Source of the DNA: Candidatus Pararuminococcus gallinarum
GTDB lineage: Bacteria; Bacillota; Clostridia; Oscillospirales; Ruminococcaceae
Length of the DNA: 64,000 bases
Reading direction: 5' to 3'
Assembly (NCBI GenBank): GCA_904419775.1
Contig: CAJFSX010000002.1
Coordinates: 1-64,000, forward strand
The notes beneath the pieces are model-generated. The model did not search any database and was not told the origin of the DNA. It saw nothing but the letters and a program-made list of their open reading frames with translations. Below, piece by piece: positions 26,201-34,242 of this stretch (position 1 is its first letter; every line of letters begins with the position of its first letter). A program made the translations under genes and the position numbers.

Positions 26201-26557
26201 ATGAGCGTATTATTTCTGGAATATCCCAAATGCAGCACCTGCCAAAAGGCAAAGAAATGGCTGGATGAAAGAGGAATCTCCTATGAGGATAGGCATATTG
26301 TGGAGCAAAACCCCACAGCGGAGGAGATAAAGGCTTGGCGGGAAAAAAGCGGGCTGCCCCTCAAGCGCTTTTTTAATACCAGCGGGTTAAAATATAAGGA
26401 GTTAGGGCTGAAGGACCGTCTTCCTCAGATGAGCGAGGAAGAGCAGTACGCGCTACTCTCCACCGACGGAATGCTGGTCAAGCGGCCCATCGTAGTGGGC
26501 GACGACTTCGTTTTGGTGGGATTTCGTCCTGCGGAATGGGAGCAGCATCTAGGATAG
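26201..26557 (+). CDS. ArsC/Spx family thioredoxin-fold protein
   Basis: A 118-residue arsenate-reductase-like protein (YffB/ArsC family) with ATG at 26201 after AAAGGAAAAA. The redox motif is KCSTCQKA (C-x2-C, residues 11-14), followed by the family blocks LDERGISYEDRHIVEQNPT, FFNTSGLKYKELGLKD and LLSTDGMLVKRPIVV. It could act as a glutathione- or bacillithiol-independent thiol oxidoreductase or an Spx-like regulator; true arsenate reduction is doubtful without neighbouring ars genes. It lies 42 nt after thpR and 45 nt before the Cdd1 gene, in a probable operon. Confidence 0.9.
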   Translation: MSVLFLEYPKCSTCQKAKKWLDERGISYEDRHIVEQNPTAEEIKAWREKSGLPLKRFFNTSGLKYKELGLKDRLPQMSEEEQYALLSTDGMLVKRPIVVGDDFVLVGFRPAEWEQHLG

Positions 26558-26602
26558 ATTTGGTCTCCGCCTATGGTGGCCTATCAAAAAAGGAGAAGAA
26601 TG

Positions 26603-26854
26603 ATGACCACGGATTTACAAAAGATCCCCGGTGTAGGGAAAAAGATGGAAGAAAATTTCCGCGCCATGGGAATCCACTGGGTGGAAGACCTCCGGGGGCG
26701 GGATCCCCAGGAGCTTTATGACCGATGGTGCAAGAAGGAAGGCGGCCGGGTAGACCGCTGCGCCCTTTATGTCTTTCGTTGTGCGGTCTATTATGCAGAG
26801 ACGGAAAATCCGGACCCGGAAAAGCTCAAATGGTGGAATTGGAAGGATGATTGA
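26603..26854 (+). CDS. Cdd1 family helix-hairpin-helix protein
   Basis: An 83-residue protein of the Cdd1 family (PF11731, named after the C. difficile pathogenicity-locus flank). Start taken at ATG 26603, 7 nt from AGGAG; ATG 26600 is the alternative. It begins with a helix-hairpin-helix IPGVGKKMEENFRAMGIHWVEDLRG, a DNA-binding-like motif, then DPQELYDRWCKKEGGRVDRCALYVFRCAVYYAE, the conserved Cys-rich family block. The function is unknown. Its stop overlaps the possible TTG start of the next acetyltransferase gene. Confidence 0.88.
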   Translation: MTTDLQKIPGVGKKMEENFRAMGIHWVEDLRGRDPQELYDRWCKKEGGRVDRCALYVFRCAVYYAETENPDPEKLKWWNWKDD

Positions 26855-26859
26855 TAGCC

Positions 26860-27327
26860 ATGCAGCTTTCTATAAAACAAATTACCCAAAATAAAGAGGA
26901 GTGGATGCCCCTGCTTCTGCTGGCGGATCCGGACGAAGGGATGGTCAAAAAGTATCTGGATCGGGGGCTGATGTTGGGAGCCTTCGGGGACGGTCAGCCT
27001 GCTGGTGTTATTGTGGCTGTGCCGCTTCAGGAGCCAGGCCAGTGGGAGATTAAAAATATGGCGGTAGCCCCTCGCTATTGGCGTCGGGGAATCGGGACCC
27101 TGCTCGTCGAAGAGATAGAAAACTGTCTGCCCCCTGATGCGGATACCCTCTGGGTGGGAACTGGGGACACTAGCACAGGCCCCCTTGCTTTTTACGAGAG
27201 CTGTGGCTTTCACTTTGATCATGTATTGGAAAACTTTTTTGTGGAACATTATCCTGAACCTATTATCGAAGATGGAAAACAGTGCGTGGATATGTATTAC
27301 CTGAAAAAAGAGCCGGGGAAATGGTGA
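26860..27327 (+). CDS. GNAT family N-acetyltransferase
   Basis: A 155-residue GNAT acetyltransferase using acetyl-CoA on an unknown amine. The start is uncertain: ATG at 26860 is 12 nt from AAGGA, and an in-frame TTG at 26851 overlapping the upstream stop is 3 nt away. The acetyl-CoA loop is VAPRYWRRGIGTLLVEEIE (R/Q-x-x-G-x-G/A), followed by GDTSTGPLAFYESCGFHF. It ends inside the stem of the terminator at 27306. Last gene of the thpR run. Confidence 0.88.
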   Translation: MQLSIKQITQNKEEWMPLLLLADPDEGMVKKYLDRGLMLGAFGDGQPAGVIVAVPLQEPGQWEIKNMAVAPRYWRRGIGTLLVEEIENCLPPDADTLWVGTGDTSTGPLAFYESCGFHFDHVLENFFVEHYPEPIIEDGKQCVDMYYLKKEPGKW

Positions 27328-27342
27328 TTCCCCGGCTCTTTT
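27306..27342 (+). terminator. Terminator of the thpR run
   Basis: 15-bp perfect arms (27306-27320, 27328-27342); the acetyltransferase stop TGA lies in the loop. Confidence 0.85.
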
Positions 27343-27416
27343 CAAAGGAAGATCCATTGACATGGTCAAAAACGAAACCTATAATGAAGACAAAAAATAG
27401 GGAATGAGGTGCCGGC

Positions 27417-28145
27417 ATGGAGAAGATAGAACAGCTGCAGCAGATGATTGACCGAAGTGAAAACATCGTGTTTTTTGGAGGTGCCGGCGTATCCACCGAA
27501 AGCGGCATTCCCGACTTTCGCAGTGTGGATGGGCTGTACCACCAAAGCTATGATTATCCACCGGAAACCATCATCAGCCATAGCTTTTTTGTGGCTCATC
27601 CGGAGGAGTTTTATAGATTTTATAAAGAAAAGATGCTGATTCTCAATGCCCAACCCAATGCGGCGCATCGCAAACTGGCGGAATTGGAGCGGTGTGGTAA
27701 GTTAGCGGGCGTCATCACCCAGAATATCGATGGACTCCATCAGGCGGCGGGCAGCAAACGGGTATTGGAACTGCACGGCAGCGTCCACCGAAATTACTGC
27801 ATGAAGTGCGGAAAATTTTACGATGGCGCTTATATCCGGGATGCTGTCGGTATCCCGCGGTGTACCTGCGGCGGGATGATCAAGCCTGACGTAGTGCTCT
27901 ATGAGGAGAGCCTGGATGGGAATACCCTGGAGCAGTCGGTAGAGATGATCAGCCATGGGGACATGCTCATCATCGGCGGCACCTCTTTGGTGGTATACCC
28001 GGCGGCAGGGCTCCTGCGCTACTACCGAGGAAACCGGCTGGTCGTCATCAACAAATCGCCGACCCCTATGGATGCCAAAGCTGACCTGCTTATCTCCGGC
28101 AAAATTGGAGAGGTCTTAGGCAGGATCAACTGTTCGAAAGTATAA
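27417..28145 (+). CDS. cobB: NAD-dependent protein deacylase, Sir2 family
   Basis: A 242-residue sirtuin that removes acyl groups from lysines and makes O-acyl-ADP-ribose and nicotinamide. The ATG at 27417 follows TGAGGTG. NAD pocket: FFGGAGVSTESGIPDFRS (20-37) and TQNIDGLH; catalytic His in LELHGSVHRNYC; structural zinc cysteines CMKC and CTC; IIGGTSLVVYPAAGL at the back. No SLC for succinyl specificity (Tyr/Arg pair) was judged. It stands alone between two terminators. A macro-domain gene that could clear acetyl-ADP-ribose is 5 kb away on the other strand. Confidence 0.95.
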   Translation: MEKIEQLQQMIDRSENIVFFGGAGVSTESGIPDFRSVDGLYHQSYDYPPETIISHSFFVAHPEEFYRFYKEKMLILNAQPNAAHRKLAELERCGKLAGVITQNIDGLHQAAGSKRVLELHGSVHRNYCMKCGKFYDGAYIRDAVGIPRCTCGGMIKPDVVLYEESLDGNTLEQSVEMISHGDMLIIGGTSLVVYPAAGLLRYYRGNRLVVINKSPTPMDAKADLLISGKIGEVLGRINCSKV

Positions 28146-28148
28146 AAT

Positions 28149-28188
28149 AAAAAGGAGGCACTTTCCCAAAAGCGCCTCCTTTTTGCCC
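28149..28188. terminator. Bidirectional terminator (cobB / permease)
   Basis: AAAAAGGAGGC (28149-28159) and GCCTCCTTTTT (28174-28184). Confidence 0.8.
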
Positions 28189-28217
28189 GGATCATTCTAA
28201 AAATTTCGCCCAATGAT

Positions 28218-29483
28218 TTAATAGAGTACCCAGAAATAGATATATGCGGGGATTACCGCCGCCAAGGTAAAGGGGATACCGATGCGGATAAAATCTCTGG
28301 TTTTAACTTCGTAACCGTTTTTGCGCAGGATGCCGATACCGGCAATGTTGGCGGAAGCTCCGATAGGGGTACAGTTGCCGCCCAGGGTGGCACCGGACAA
28401 AAGGCCGAAGTACAGGAGTGTCGGCGGGATACCTAGAGCTTGAGCCAAACCGGTTACAACGGGAAGCATAGTGGCTACATAAGGAATATTATCGATAAAG
28501 GCGGAAAGCAGAACAGACGCCCAAACAATAATTGTATAGATAACAAAGACATTACCACCGCCAAGTTTTGCTAGAAGCTCTGCGGCCGCATCAATAACGC
28601 CCATATGGGTAATGCCGCCAATCACCAAAAACAGGCCAAACAGCAATCCGATGGTTTCAAAATCGATGGCTTTAATAGGATGGATTAGGGCGCCACGATT
28701 GTGGGTTTTTGCAAAACTATAAAGGATGCCGATGATCATGAGCCCAACACAGATAAGGCCGTTGGTGATATCTGGTTTGTTGGGAATGAAGGAGGCACTG
28801 ATGAGTAAAACAATCATCCCCACCAGCAGAATAGAGGGAACATAATCGGTGACAACGGTTCTCGGCATCCCCTTGGGAACAGGTTTCTTTTCTTTTCGGA
28901 ACAGCCATGCCAGGATGAGAGCAGATACAATGGCCCCCAGCTCTACAGCGAAGAAGATACCGGGTTTGCCCTCGTAAACAAAGAAGTCCAAAAAGCTCAT
29001 ATTGGCATAGGAGCCCAGCATAATAGCGGTAGTATCGCCCACCAGGGTTGCCGCGCCCTGTAGATTGGAGGACACTGCGATGGCGATAATAAAGGGGACA
29101 GGGTTGGTGTCTAGCTTTTTGCAGATCTCCAATGCGATGGGGGCGACCATAAGAACGGTGGCCACATTGTCCACAAAGGCGGAAATAATGCCCGCAAAAA
29201 GCGCCAGTGCAACAGCTGCCATCTGAATGTTGGGGACCTTTTCCATCACCAAGTCAGCGAGAAGTGCCGGCATCTTGCTGTCGATAAACAGCTGGACAAG
29301 CCCCATGGTGCCGGCGATCATCAAAAGCACATTAAAATCAATAGCGCCGACGATCTGATCCAGTGGAAGCATGCCGGTAATGATAAAGATAGCCGCAGAA
29401 GCAATCGCTATATAGGGACGATATTTGCTGAATGCCAACATCAAAACATAGGTGATGGCAAACAGGATGAGTGCATAAACCAT
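28218..29483 (-). CDS. ArsB/NhaD/CitMHS-type ion permease
   Basis: A 421-residue integral membrane transporter of the ion-transporter superfamily (SLC13/ArsB/NhaD relatives), with about eleven hydrophobic segments. The start is placed at ATG 29483, since the GAGGAGAG serving as ribosome site lies just upstream and an ATG at 29504 has none. Two re-entrant-like repeats are visible: SAFVDNVATVLMVAPIAL with SSNLQGAATLVGDTTAIM, and SAFIDNIPYVATMLPVV with GATLGGNCTPIGASANIAGIG. These carry the Asn/Asp-Asn residues typical of cation-coupled anion carriers. Substrate (dicarboxylate, sodium/proton, arsenite or other) cannot be told. Confidence 0.9.
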   Translation of the reverse strand: MVYALILFAITYVLMLAFSKYRPYIAIASAAIFIITGMLPLDQIVGAIDFNVLLMIAGTMGLVQLFIDSKMPALLADLVMEKVPNIQMAAVALALFAGIISAFVDNVATVLMVAPIALEICKKLDTNPVPFIIAIAVSSNLQGAATLVGDTTAIMLGSYANMSFLDFFVYEGKPGIFFAVELGAIVSALILAWLFRKEKKPVPKGMPRTVVTDYVPSILLVGMIVLLISASFIPNKPDITNGLICVGLMIIGILYSFAKTHNRGALIHPIKAIDFETIGLLFGLFLVIGGITHMGVIDAAAELLAKLGGGNVFVIYTIIVWASVLLSAFIDNIPYVATMLPVVTGLAQALGIPPTLLYFGLLSGATLGGNCTPIGASANIAGIGILRKNGYEVKTRDFIRIGIPFTLAAVIPAYIYFWVLY

Positions 29484-29592
29484 TTTAACATCCACTCTCC
29501 TCATTTTTTTACCCTATTATATTCGTATCAACATTTATTTTCAATCATGATTCGACAATTGTAGTAGTTTTGTTGTTAACATCAAAATTTTC

Positions 29593-29621
29593 TTGACAAA
29601 GTAGGCTGTTTTTTGTATCCT
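29593..29621 (+). promoter_or_regulatory. Promoter of bioY
   Basis: TTGACA (29593-29598), 17-nt spacer, TATCCT (29616-29621). Confidence 0.7.
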
Positions 29622-29671
29622 GATTGTAGACCAAAAAAATAAAAAAGTTGACAATTGAGGAGACAATCAAC

Positions 29672-30202
29672 ATGCAGATGAAAACCTCCACCCAGAAAAT
29701 CACCTTTTGCGCCTTGTTTGCGGCGCTGACGGCCATTTTGTCCCAAATTGCCATCCCCATTGGACCTGTTCCCATCAATTTGGCCACCCTGGCGGTGTTT
29801 ATTGCCGGCGGCCTTATGGGCCCGGTTTGGGGTGCTGTCAGTATGATCGTCTATGTGGCCCTGGGCGCTGTAGGCGTGCCTGTTTTTGCCATGTTCACCG
29901 GTGGAATCTCCATCATCGTGGGGCCGACAGGAGGCTATATTATAGGATACATCGCGGCTGCCTGGCTTATCGGACTGATCGTTTCCAAATGGGGCAGGAA
30001 GGCGTGGCAGCTCATCATCGCCATGGTAGCTGGATTGGCGGTGTGCTATGCGCTGGGAACCGCCTGGTATATGTATTCCACGGCAGCCGGTTTGGGTGCA
30101 GCCCTCCTGTCCTGTGTGATCCCCTTCCTGCCCGGAGACGCGGCCAAAATTGCGCTGGCGGCCGCAACTGTTTCCGCCCTGAGAAAGAGGCTGGCATGGT
30201 AG
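29672..30202 (+). CDS. bioY: Biotin transporter BioY
   Basis: A 176-residue six-span membrane protein, the substrate-binding S component of the biotin ECF transporter. ATG at 29672 follows TTGAGGAG. Family landmarks: FCALFAALTAILSQIAIPIG, PINLATLAVFIAGGLMGPVWG, MFTGGISIIVGPTGGYIIGY and the C-terminal FLPGDAAKIALAA. No ECF ATPases or T component lie in the window, so it would use shared ones or act alone. The organism is therefore probably a biotin scavenger. It overlaps the DUF1284 gene by 7 nt. Confidence 0.97.
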   Translation: MQMKTSTQKITFCALFAALTAILSQIAIPIGPVPINLATLAVFIAGGLMGPVWGAVSMIVYVALGAVGVPVFAMFTGGISIIVGPTGGYIIGYIAAAWLIGLIVSKWGRKAWQLIIAMVAGLAVCYALGTAWYMYSTAAGLGAALLSCVIPFLPGDAAKIALAAATVSALRKRLAW

Positions 30203-30561
30203 AGCTACGGCCCCATCACGGGCTTTGTATCCGCTATTTTCAGGGGAAGGGTTACAGTCCGGAATTTGTCAATCGGATGCTGGAAGTAATCCACAGGTTG
30301 CAGTCGGAACCGGAGCAAAAGATCCGTCTCCATTCCGGTGCCGACGTCCTTTGTAAGTGCTGTCCCAACTGCCATGGAAAGGAATGCAGCGGGGAAAAGC
30401 CGGGGAGATACGATCGAATATGCCTGGTGCTCTGCGGCCTTGACGACGGCGCTGTCATCTCCTGGAAAGAGTTTTGCCGCCTGGTAGAGGACCATATCAT
30501 TGTCCCAGGCAAGCGGGCCCAGGTATGTGGGGACTGTCAATGGAGCCGGCTGTGCAGATAA
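30196..30561 (+). CDS. DUF1284 family Cys-rich protein
   Basis: A 121-residue DUF1284 protein starting at ATG 30196, seven bases before the bioY stop. Typical blocks: ELRPHHGLCIRYFQGKGYSPEF at the N-terminus (not all quoted), GADVLCKCCPNC (Cys cluster), then KECSGEKPGRYD and the C-terminal QVCGDCQWSRLCR. Nine or more cysteines suggest an Fe-S cluster or zinc. Function unknown. Translational overlap with bioY suggests a role linked to biotin or simply shared expression; biotin synthase-type chemistry is not indicated. Confidence 0.87.
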   Translation: MVELRPHHGLCIRYFQGKGYSPEFVNRMLEVIHRLQSEPEQKIRLHSGADVLCKCCPNCHGKECSGEKPGRYDRICLVLCGLDDGAVISWKEFCRLVEDHIIVPGKRAQVCGDCQWSRLCR

Positions 30562-30592
30562 AAGGAGGGAGCCAAAGCTCCCTCCTTTTTTG
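30560..30592. terminator. Bidirectional terminator (DUF1284 / ppk)
   Basis: AAAAGGAGGGAGC, loop CAAA, GCTCCCTCCTTTT, then TT. Confidence 0.9.
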
Positions 30593-30596
30593 AGGA

Positions 30597-32747
30597 CTAT
30601 TCAAATTTGTCTGCCAGCATCCGAAAGAAACGTCCCAATGCATGATTCTTTTTCTTGATGGGTTCGGGAGCAGGTTGTTTCTTTGCCATCTCCCGGGCGG
30701 TAGCAATGAAATACTCCTGAGAGTTGACCAGAGGCTCCCCAGGGGCCAGCTCTTTTTTGAGGTAGCGGCCGTCGCTTTGCAAGACCCGGGCTTTGACGTT
30801 ATCCCGGAGCATGATGTCCACAATTTTGAGCACCCGTTTTTTAATATTGGGGTCTAAAACGGGACAGGCAATTTCCACCCGTCGGTCGGTGTTGCGGGTC
30901 ATCATATCTGCGGAACCGATGTAAATCTTCGGATCCTCCCCGGCGCCAAACACATAAATCCTAGGATGCTCCAAAAAGCGCCCTACAATGCTGATGATAT
31001 CGATGTTATCCGTCTTCCCCGGGACATGGGGAACAATGCAGCAGATGCCGCGGACAATCATCTGAATCTGTACGCCAGCCTGGGAAGCTTCCGCCAATTT
31101 ATCGATGAGTTTGCGTTCGGTGATGGAATTCATCTTTAGGATCATTTTGGCCGGCTGGCCCGCCTTTGCCTTGGCGATTTCCTCGTCGATGCAATCGAGC
31201 AGGGCGTTTTTCAGGGAGTGAGGCGCCACCAAAAGCCGGTTGTAGCTGCCGTCCAGGTTGGCAATGGCCATATTCTTGAAAAAGACAGCGGCGTCGGTAC
31301 CGATTTCCTGATTGGCGGTCATGAGACAAAGGTCGGTATAAAGCTTGGCGGTTTTTTCATTGTAGTTGCCGGTACCCACCTGGGTGATGTACTGGATATT
31401 TCCCTTGTCCCGGCGGGTAATTAAGCAAATTTTTGAATGGACCTTAAAGCCTTCAAAGCCGTAAATGACCTGGCAGCCGGCCTCTTCCAGCCGTTCGGAC
31501 CAGTTGATGTTGCTTTCCTCGTCAAAGCGGGCCCGAAGTTCCATGAGGACGGTGACGTCCTTGTTGTTTTCCGCCGCTTGGGCCAGGTATTCAATGAGCT
31601 TGGCTTTGCTGGCCAAGCGGTAGATGGTGATCTTGATGGACAGAACATTGGGATCGTTGGCCGACTCCCGGATCAGCTGCAGGAAGGGATCCATCTGCTC
31701 ATAGGGATAAAACAGCAGCACGTCATGGCGCAGCACCTGGGAGGTGACGCTTTCCGCCCGATTGAGGGAACGGGAGGGCTGGGGTTCAAAGGGCTGGTAG
31801 GTAATCCGGTTGAGGGTGGTCTGGGGAAATTTATCCTGGAGGGAGTAAACATAGCCCATGTTGAGGGGGGATTTGGACCGGAATACCTGCTCTTTGCGCA
31901 GGCCTAACCGTTCACAGAAATATTCTGCCAGGGGTGTATCTACATCCCCCTGAATCTCCATCCGCACCGGGGCAAGGCGGGCTCTCTTTTTCAGCACCTT
32001 ACGCATCCTCTGGCGGAAGTCGTCGTCGATCTCAAAGCTTTCATCCTCGGGGCTGATGTCAGCGTTGCGGGTAATGGAGATTACCGCCTTATCCGCGATG
32101 TCATACATGTCGAAAACCTGGGAGGCATGCTCCAAAATGACCTGCTCAGTAAGAATATAACGCACGCTGCTGCCCGGCAGAAAGATCACCTTGGGCAGAG
32201 AGGCGGGAACGGGGATGATGCCGTAGGTGGAGCCCCCTTTATCCTTGAGCATGACGGCGATGTACAGCGCCTTATTTTCCAGGTGGGGGAAGGGATGGTG
32301 GCTGTCTACCACCTGGGGGGATAGGATGGGTAGAATATAGTTTTTAAAATATTTTTCTATGTATTTTTTTTCGGAACTTTCCAGCTCTTTCACATGAAGA
32401 TTGTAAATATCATGCTGGCGCAGACGCTCCTCAATCTCGGAAAAGGATTTGTCCTTCTGCTTGCAAAGGGGTGGAACGGCCTTAAAAATGTTGGCCAGCT
32501 GCTCTTTTGGGGTCAGCCCTGTTTTGTTGTCCACATGCTCCTCCTTGAGCAAGGCCATGTCGAACAGGCTGCCCACCCGGATCATAAAAAATTCATCCAG
32601 GTTGCTGGTAAAGATGGAAACAAATTTGAGCCTCTCGTAGAGAGGAACTTCTGGATCACGGGATTCTTCCAGCACACGTTCGTTAAATCGTAACCAGGAA
32701 AGCTCCCGATCTTGGGTGTAGCTGAAGTCACCATGGGATTTTGCCAT
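30597..32747 (-). CDS. ppk: Polyphosphate kinase 1
   Basis: A 716-residue PPK1 that reversibly transfers the ATP gamma-phosphate to inorganic polyphosphate. ATG at 32747 is preceded by AAGGAG. N domain starts FSYTQDRELSWLRFNERVLEE and SIFTSNLDEFFMIRVG; the C1/C2 phospholipase-D-like domains carry the phospho-accepting His in GFEGFKVHSKICLITRR, plus TQVGTGNYNEKTA and NTDRRVEIACPV. The C-terminal 40 residues are Lys/Pro-rich. No exopolyphosphatase lies next to it. Transcribed alone from a promoter at 32839-32868. Confidence 0.97.
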   Translation of the reverse strand: MAKSHGDFSYTQDRELSWLRFNERVLEESRDPEVPLYERLKFVSIFTSNLDEFFMIRVGSLFDMALLKEEHVDNKTGLTPKEQLANIFKAVPPLCKQKDKSFSEIEERLRQHDIYNLHVKELESSEKKYIEKYFKNYILPILSPQVVDSHHPFPHLENKALYIAVMLKDKGGSTYGIIPVPASLPKVIFLPGSSVRYILTEQVILEHASQVFDMYDIADKAVISITRNADISPEDESFEIDDDFRQRMRKVLKKRARLAPVRMEIQGDVDTPLAEYFCERLGLRKEQVFRSKSPLNMGYVYSLQDKFPQTTLNRITYQPFEPQPSRSLNRAESVTSQVLRHDVLLFYPYEQMDPFLQLIRESANDPNVLSIKITIYRLASKAKLIEYLAQAAENNKDVTVLMELRARFDEESNINWSERLEEAGCQVIYGFEGFKVHSKICLITRRDKGNIQYITQVGTGNYNEKTAKLYTDLCLMTANQEIGTDAAVFFKNMAIANLDGSYNRLLVAPHSLKNALLDCIDEEIAKAKAGQPAKMILKMNSITERKLIDKLAEASQAGVQIQMIVRGICCIVPHVPGKTDNIDIISIVGRFLEHPRIYVFGAGEDPKIYIGSADMMTRNTDRRVEIACPVLDPNIKKRVLKIVDIMLRDNVKARVLQSDGRYLKKELAPGEPLVNSQEYFIATAREMAKKQPAPEPIKKKNHALGRFFRMLADKFE

Positions 32748-32838
32748 TACAATACACTCCTTATGCTTTAAATGGCCATGAGACGAAACGATTATTCTAG
32801 GCAGCTGGTGCCAGCTGCAGCTACCTACAGATTGATTT

Positions 32839-32868
32839 ATTATACTTATTGTAACATATGTTTTGCAA
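32839..32868 (-). promoter_or_regulatory. Promoter of ppk
   Basis: Minus strand TTGCAA (32863-32868), 18-nt spacer, TATAAT (32839-32844). Confidence 0.6.
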
Positions 32869-32977
32869 TCGAACTATTGTAAAATTTACGGTAAATCTAT
32901 GTAAAATTGTGACAGTTCTCACAAGAAATTAGAGATCATTGGCTTTCTAGCCGTAGCAAATAACTTGGAAAATACGG

Positions 32978-33006
32978 TTGAGCAAAAAAACACCGCGCGT
33001 TATACT
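32978..33006 (+). promoter_or_regulatory. Promoter of the YjbR-family gene
   Basis: TTGAGC (32978-32983), 17-nt spacer, TATACT (33001-33006). Confidence 0.6.
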
Positions 33007-33037
33007 AAGGATAATCAAAGGACAAGGAGGAAAATCC

Positions 33038-33403
33038 GTGAAAACTAAGCGGGAAGCAATTGATTACTGTCTGGGGCTGCCTGGAGCCTATGAGGATTAT
33101 CCTTTTGACGACGGAGAGTGGACCGTGATGCGCCATCGGGAAAATCGAAAATCTTTTTGCATGATTTTCCTGCGGGAGGGACATACCTGGCTCAACCTCA
33201 AGTGCGAGCCTATGGAGGCGGATTTTCTCCGCCGGGCGTATGACGCGGTGATTCCCGCCTATCATATGAATAAAGTCCACTGGAACTCGGTGATCCTGGA
33301 CGGAAGCGTTCCGGAGGAAGAGATTTTCCGCATGATCCGGATGAGTTTTGACCTGACCCGGCCGCCCCTGTCCAAAGCGTCCCGCCATAGGGAGAATATG
33401 TGA
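33038..33403 (+). CDS. MmcQ/YjbR family protein
   Basis: A 121-residue CyaY/YjbR-fold protein, called DNA-binding in databases although the biochemical role is unproven. The start is GTG 33038 behind AAGGAGG. Family blocks: CLGLPGAYEDYPFDDGEWTVMRH-type N-terminus, FLREGHTWLNLKCEPMEADFLR, VIPAYHMNKVHWNSVILDG and a helical RMIRMSFDLTRP end. Monocistronic from its own promoter; the following promoter at 33422 starts the redox block. Confidence 0.9.
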   Translation: MKTKREAIDYCLGLPGAYEDYPFDDGEWTVMRHRENRKSFCMIFLREGHTWLNLKCEPMEADFLRRAYDAVIPAYHMNKVHWNSVILDGSVPEEEIFRMIRMSFDLTRPPLSKASRHRENM

Positions 33404-33421
33404 TAAAGTCACACGGCGGGA

Positions 33422-33451
33422 TTGCAAAAACTTCCACCTTTATAGTATAAT
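33422..33451 (+). promoter_or_regulatory. Promoter of the TlpA-CD1871A-polyferredoxin operon
   Basis: TTGCAA (33422-33427), 18-nt spacer, TATAAT (33446-33451). Confidence 0.65.
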
Positions 33452-33498
33452 ATCCCCGATTCTAAAAGACAAGATTCCCCTGAAAGGAGAATGTCAAA

Positions 33499-34101
33499 AT
33501 GAAAAGATGGATTGCAGCGATACTCTGCTTCAGTTTTTTGCTGGCGGTGTTCGCCGGCTGCGCCTCGGAGGAGGCCGGCTTGGAAAGCGGGGTTTCCACC
33601 AGCGCCCCGGCGTCCCAGGACGCCTCGGAGGCGCAGCCCATTGATCTGGGGGAAATTTTGACTGTAGATATTGACGGCAAAGAGGTGACCCAGGAGATTT
33701 TTGCCGGCCATAAGTTGACGGTGGTCAATGTCTGGGCCACCTGGTGTACCTGGTGCCTGAAAGAGATGCCCCATCTGGCCGAAATCGCAGAGGAGATGGA
33801 GGCCGACGGGGTACAGATTGTGGGCCTTGTCACCGACGCCGGCACAGCCGGGGCGGTAGATGAGGAGCAGCTGGCGCTGGTCAAGGAGATTATGGAGCAA
33901 ACCGGGGTGGAATACCCCATTATCCTCCCCGACGCGTCCCTCTCAGAAATCCTGCTCAGCCAGGTCGCCGGCCTGCCTCAGACCTTTTTTGTCAACGGTG
34001 AGGGGGAAGCGCTGCCCCTCTACTACCCGGGGTATCAAGACAAAGAGGGCTGGATCAGCACCATCCAGTCGGTGCTTGCCACCTTAGAGGGGGAATCTTA
34101 G
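33499..34101 (+). CDS. TlpA-like thioredoxin-fold lipoprotein
   Basis: A 200-residue lipoprotein exposed on the outer face of the membrane. ATG at 33499 follows AAAGGAG. Signal peptide with lipobox AVFAGC (Cys21), a Ser/Ala-rich tether to about 50, then a redoxin domain with VVNVWATWCTWCLKEMPHL (Cys83-x-x-Cys86) and the cis-Pro loop GLPQTFFVNGEG. It should act as a thiol-disulfide oxidoreductase. It is followed with no gap by the CxxC membrane peptide and the polyferredoxin gene, which could feed it electrons; that coupling is inference from the conserved gene order. Confidence 0.94.
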   Translation: MKRWIAAILCFSFLLAVFAGCASEEAGLESGVSTSAPASQDASEAQPIDLGEILTVDIDGKEVTQEIFAGHKLTVVNVWATWCTWCLKEMPHLAEIAEEMEADGVQIVGLVTDAGTAGAVDEEQLALVKEIMEQTGVEYPIILPDASLSEILLSQVAGLPQTFFVNGEGEALPLYYPGYQDKEGWISTIQSVLATLEGES

Positions 34102-34242
34102 ATGAAACGGCGCTGGATACTGCCCGCCACCCTCCTTGCTTTAGGCGGCGTATTGATGGCAGTAGGAATTTATCGCGGGGAGATGGCCACAGTCTTTCAA
34201 AAGGCCGCCAACCTGTGTCTGGAGTGTATCGGCATTGGCTAA
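34102..34242 (+). CDS. CD1871A family CXXC membrane peptide
   Basis: A 46-residue protein starting at ATG 34102 immediately after the TlpA-like stop. It has one transmembrane helix ([20 protein letters not shown]) and a C-terminal [12 protein letters not shown] with a Cys-x-x-Cys. This is the layout of the CD1871A family, which recurs beside TlpA-like and 4Fe-4S membrane genes in Clostridia. The dithiol faces either side depending on insertion; with the positive N-terminus (MKRRW) inside, the CxxC would be outside, near the lipoprotein. Its last codons overlap the TTG start of the next gene. Confidence 0.85.
   Translation: MKRRWILPATLLALGGVLMAVGIYRGEMATVFQKAANLCLECIGIG

Noticed and set aside
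21885-28145. Sirtuin and macro-domain genes as one ADP-ribose system
   Set aside because: They are 5 kb apart on opposite strands with many genes between; the functional link is generic.
29573-29655. TTGTTAAC and GTTGACAA elements near bioY as a BirA operator
   Set aside because: The half-sites are either 12 nt or about 70 nt apart, not the roughly 15-16 nt expected, so a BirA site is not supported.
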